From NCBI GenBank assembly GCA_030537915.1, contig JAUNUZ010000053.1, forward strand, positions 1-10,013: 10,013 nt of DNA, given 5' to 3'. Shown one piece after another: positions 8,665-10,013 of this stretch (its first letter is position 1; each line of letters begins with the position of its first letter). Source of the stretch: Micrococcales bacterium. GTDB lineage: Bacteria; Actinomycetota; Actinomycetes; Actinomycetales; Dermatophilaceae. The notes under the pieces are model-generated. The model was not told the DNA's origin. It did no database searches and worked only from the letters and a program-made list of their open reading frames with translations. A program made the position numbers and the translations under genes.

Positions 8665-8694
8665 ACCGTAACCGCTGCCCCGGGTCCGCGTCCA
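8665..8694 (-). promoter_or_regulatory. Promoter of the leuA leader transcript
   Basis: On the minus strand TGGACG (8694-8689) and TACGGT (8670-8665) are spaced 18 bp apart. The -10 ends 6 nt before the leader GTG, so transcription should start at the start codon itself. The -35 matches four of six consensus positions. Confidence 0.55.
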
Positions 8695-9045
8695 TGTACC
8701 GGCCAAAGTGGTGACCGTCGGGGTCACTCCCCCAGCAGCGACACCGGGGCCACCTAGCAAACGGACGCGACCCCCGATCCGGTCACGTCGCTTGTGCTCC
8801 CTGAGCTGGGCCACCCCCATCACCCTGCACCCGGTTTGCGAGCTTCTCAATCCTGCCTGAGGCACCACGATCTGCGGCTGTTCGACGTCCTGAAGGTGGC
8901 ACAACGACCATGGTTCTGCGTTAGGCGCCGGGGCGCGCGCGGATACGCCCACCAATGAGGTTTGAACCTCAGCCTCTGCTACTGGCTCGAATGCCCCTGG
9001 GTTCGCCCCGCGTATCTCGGAAACGACTTGAGCGAGGGTGACGGT
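8695..9045. other. Intergenic stretch without a supported gene
   Basis: Reading frames cross this interval on both strands but carry no family motif, Shine-Dalgarno or conserved-looking block. Its only structured element is the perfect palindrome at 8956-8971. It may hold upstream regulatory DNA of leuA or remnants of a gene disturbed by mobile-element activity at the right end. Confidence 0.5.
8956..8971. promoter_or_regulatory. Perfect 7-2-7 palindrome TGAGGTT-TG-AACCTCA
   Basis: A 16-bp perfect inverted repeat with a 2-bp centre has the size of a dimeric repressor operator. It lies about 75 nt upstream of the small HTH-like ORF and about 290 nt upstream of the leuA leader promoter. I looked for a tRNA T-arm on either strand and could not build a tRNA around it. 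The binding protein is unknown. Confidence 0.4.
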
Positions 9046-9186
9046 ATGACCTCGGTCCACGCGAGCGCGAAACGGATGGCCCGGCTTGGGTGCGCCACCA
9101 CGACCCTGGACTCGACCCACACCAGCGCCGAGTTCGCCGAGAAGTCCGGGGTGGCCCGCTGGACCGTCGGCCGCGCGATCCAGTGA
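9046..9186 (+). CDS. Small hypothetical protein with HTH-like end (46 aa), possible remnant
   Basis: ATG 9046 follows GAGGG (9034-9038) at 7 nt and opens 46 codons ending at TGA 9186. The C-terminal stretch TSAEFAEKSGVARWTVGRAI looks like a helix-turn-helix, with the GVxRWTVxRAI recognition-helix pattern seen in small regulators and in the N-termini of some transposases. There is no room for more than this motif, so it may be a truncated regulator or transposase fragment next to the IS element. The family is not recognised, and the ORF is short enough to be spurious. Confidence 0.35.
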   Translation: MTSVHASAKRMARLGCATTTLDSTHTSAEFAEKSGVARWTVGRAIQ

Positions 9187-9287
9187 GCCCGCGGTGGATC
9201 GCGGCGAGGGCCACGCGATCGCGCCGGACCGCCACGCAACTACCCTGGGACGCCGCCACTTAGCTCCAAAGCCATACGTTCATCTAG

Positions 9288-10013
9288 CCCGGAGATTTCA
9301 TCGGGGGTGAGGTGTCGTTAACGCGAAAAGTGCTCCTGACCAGCGAGAATGTGGATTGTCTAGAGCCACAGAACCGCTGAACAAGGGGCACCTTCCAGGT
9401 GAGTCAGATTACCCGGTTGTATCCGCGTGTCCACGTCGACACGGCCGAAGTGCCCGCGGTCGGTCAGGCCGGTGGGGTCCTGCTGACCGAGACGGTCGCG
9501 GTCACCGGCCTGGGCCACGACCTGTCAGCGGTCTTGGCGCCGTGGCGGAAACCGTTGGCGGTGCACGACCCGGGCAAGGTGGTCCTGGACTTGGCGATCG
9601 GGTTGGCGCTGGGTGGGGACTGCCTGGCCGACATCGCCTTGCTGCGCGCGGAGCCGGGCGTGTACGGGCTGGTCGCCTCGGACGCGACCGTGTCCCGCAC
9701 GATCGCTGCGTTGGCCGCCGACGCCACGCAGGTGCTGACCGCGATCGACACGGCCAGGGCGTCGGCGCGGGCTCGGGCGTGGACGCTCGCGGGTGGCCGG
9801 GCCCCGGACCACGACATCAACGCCAGGGATCCGCTGGTGATCGATGTGGACGCGACCCTGGTCACGGCCCATTCGGAGAAGGAGCACGCGGCGCCCACGT
9901 TCAAGCGCGGGTTTGGGTTCCACCCGCTGGAGGCGTTTGTCGACCACGGCGCCGCCGGGACCGGGGAACCGCTGGCCGGGTTGCTGCGTAAGGGCAACGC
10001 CGGCTCCAACACC
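9288..10013 (+). mobile_element. IS1380-family insertion sequence, left part (truncated by window)
   Basis: The transposase at 9399 defines an IS1380-family element. Its left end is not certain; the best guess is CCCGGAGATTTCATC at 9288, since family termini start with CC. CTAG at 9284-9287 would then be the 4-bp target duplication, the length usual for the family. The right end lies beyond the window, so neither terminus could be confirmed by comparison. Confidence 0.6.
9399..10013 (+). CDS. IS1380-family DDE transposase, N-terminal 205 residues
   Basis: The transposase catalyses DNA cut and strand transfer for its element. Starting at GTG 9399 the frame stays open to the right edge. Visible IS1380-type blocks are KVVLDLAIGLALGGDCLADIALLR (in the 60s to 80s), VYGLVASDATVSRTI, then VIDVDATLVTAHSEKEHAAP with the first catalytic Asp, FKRGFGFHPLEAFVDHG and LAGLLRKGNAGSNT. 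The remaining catalytic residues would be downstream. AAGGGG (9383-9388) lies 10 nt before the GTG. A 211-aa frame overlapping it at 9356-9991 is a shadow. No stop or frameshift is seen in the visible half, so the element could be active. Confidence 0.9.
   Translation, partial: MSQITRLYPRVHVDTAEVPAVGQAGGVLLTETVAVTGLGHDLSAVLAPWRKPLAVHDPGKVVLDLAIGLALGGDCLADIALLRAEPGVYGLVASDATVSRTIAALAADATQVLTAIDTARASARARAWTLAGGRAPDHDINARDPLVIDVDATLVTAHSEKEHAAPTFKRGFGFHPLEAFVDHGAAGTGEPLAGLLRKGNAGSNT

Noticed and set aside
8957..8998. tRNA-like T-arm around GAGGTTTGAACCTC on either strand
   Set aside because: The 5-bp T-stem, acceptor pairing and anticodon arm cannot be built at the right distances; it is a simple palindrome.
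8659..9120. Minus-strand frame extending the leader peptide to 171 aa
   Set aside because: No conserved content, and the likely promoter lies at 8665-8694, within it.
9356..9991. 211-aa open frame over the transposase
   Set aside because: Shadow frame; the IS1380 motifs are in the frame starting at 9399.

Overview
This is a high-GC actinobacterial chromosome segment. Gene content, GTG starts, TANNNT-type -10 boxes and the uppS/recO/leuA neighbourhood all fit Actinomycetota. A Micrococcales- or Propionibacteriales-like host is my guess; I cannot name a genus.

Layout. Positions 1-243 (-) hold the N-terminus of argG (argininosuccinate synthase, long E. coli-type form), preceded by a clear ArgR-type operator. 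Positions 333-1118 (-) hold uppS. Positions 1280-3671 (+) hold an amide-utilisation cluster in the opposite orientation: a sigma70-like promoter, an intact amiS transporter gene, a frameshifted fmdB-type zinc-ribbon gene and a badly broken formamidase gene. This block lies exactly between uppS and recO (3604-4332, -), two genes that are commonly adjacent in actinobacteria, so it looks like an insertion that is now decaying. A D-amino-acid oxidase gene (4369-5304, -) sits 36 nt upstream of recO in the same direction and is preceded by an overlapping 13-codon upstream ORF. Divergent from it are an AlkB-family dioxygenase gene (5437-6063, +) and a DUF3817-like membrane protein gene (6188-6652, +). 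They converge on leuA (6727-8526, -). Upstream of leuA is a leucine-rich leader peptide (8605-8658) and a long hairpin whose loop can form a pseudoknot, a probable leucine-responsive attenuator. The right end carries a small HTH-like ORF and the 5' part of an IS1380-family transposase that runs off the window.

How it works together. The housekeeping core covers leucine and arginine synthesis, undecaprenyl/decaprenyl phosphate supply for the cell wall, and recombinational repair. Accessory traits have been added: amide/urea uptake and hydrolysis (decaying), D-amino-acid oxidation and alkylation repair. Four start sites (argG, uppS, alkB, leuA leader) share one arrangement, a TANNNT box ending exactly 6 nt before the start codon, which predicts leaderless transcripts. 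The most informative items are the leuA leader/pseudoknot, the ArgR operator over the argG promoter, the broken amide cluster splitting recO from uppS, and the duplicated start region in front of the D-amino-acid oxidase gene. I found no convincing wholly novel multi-gene system.
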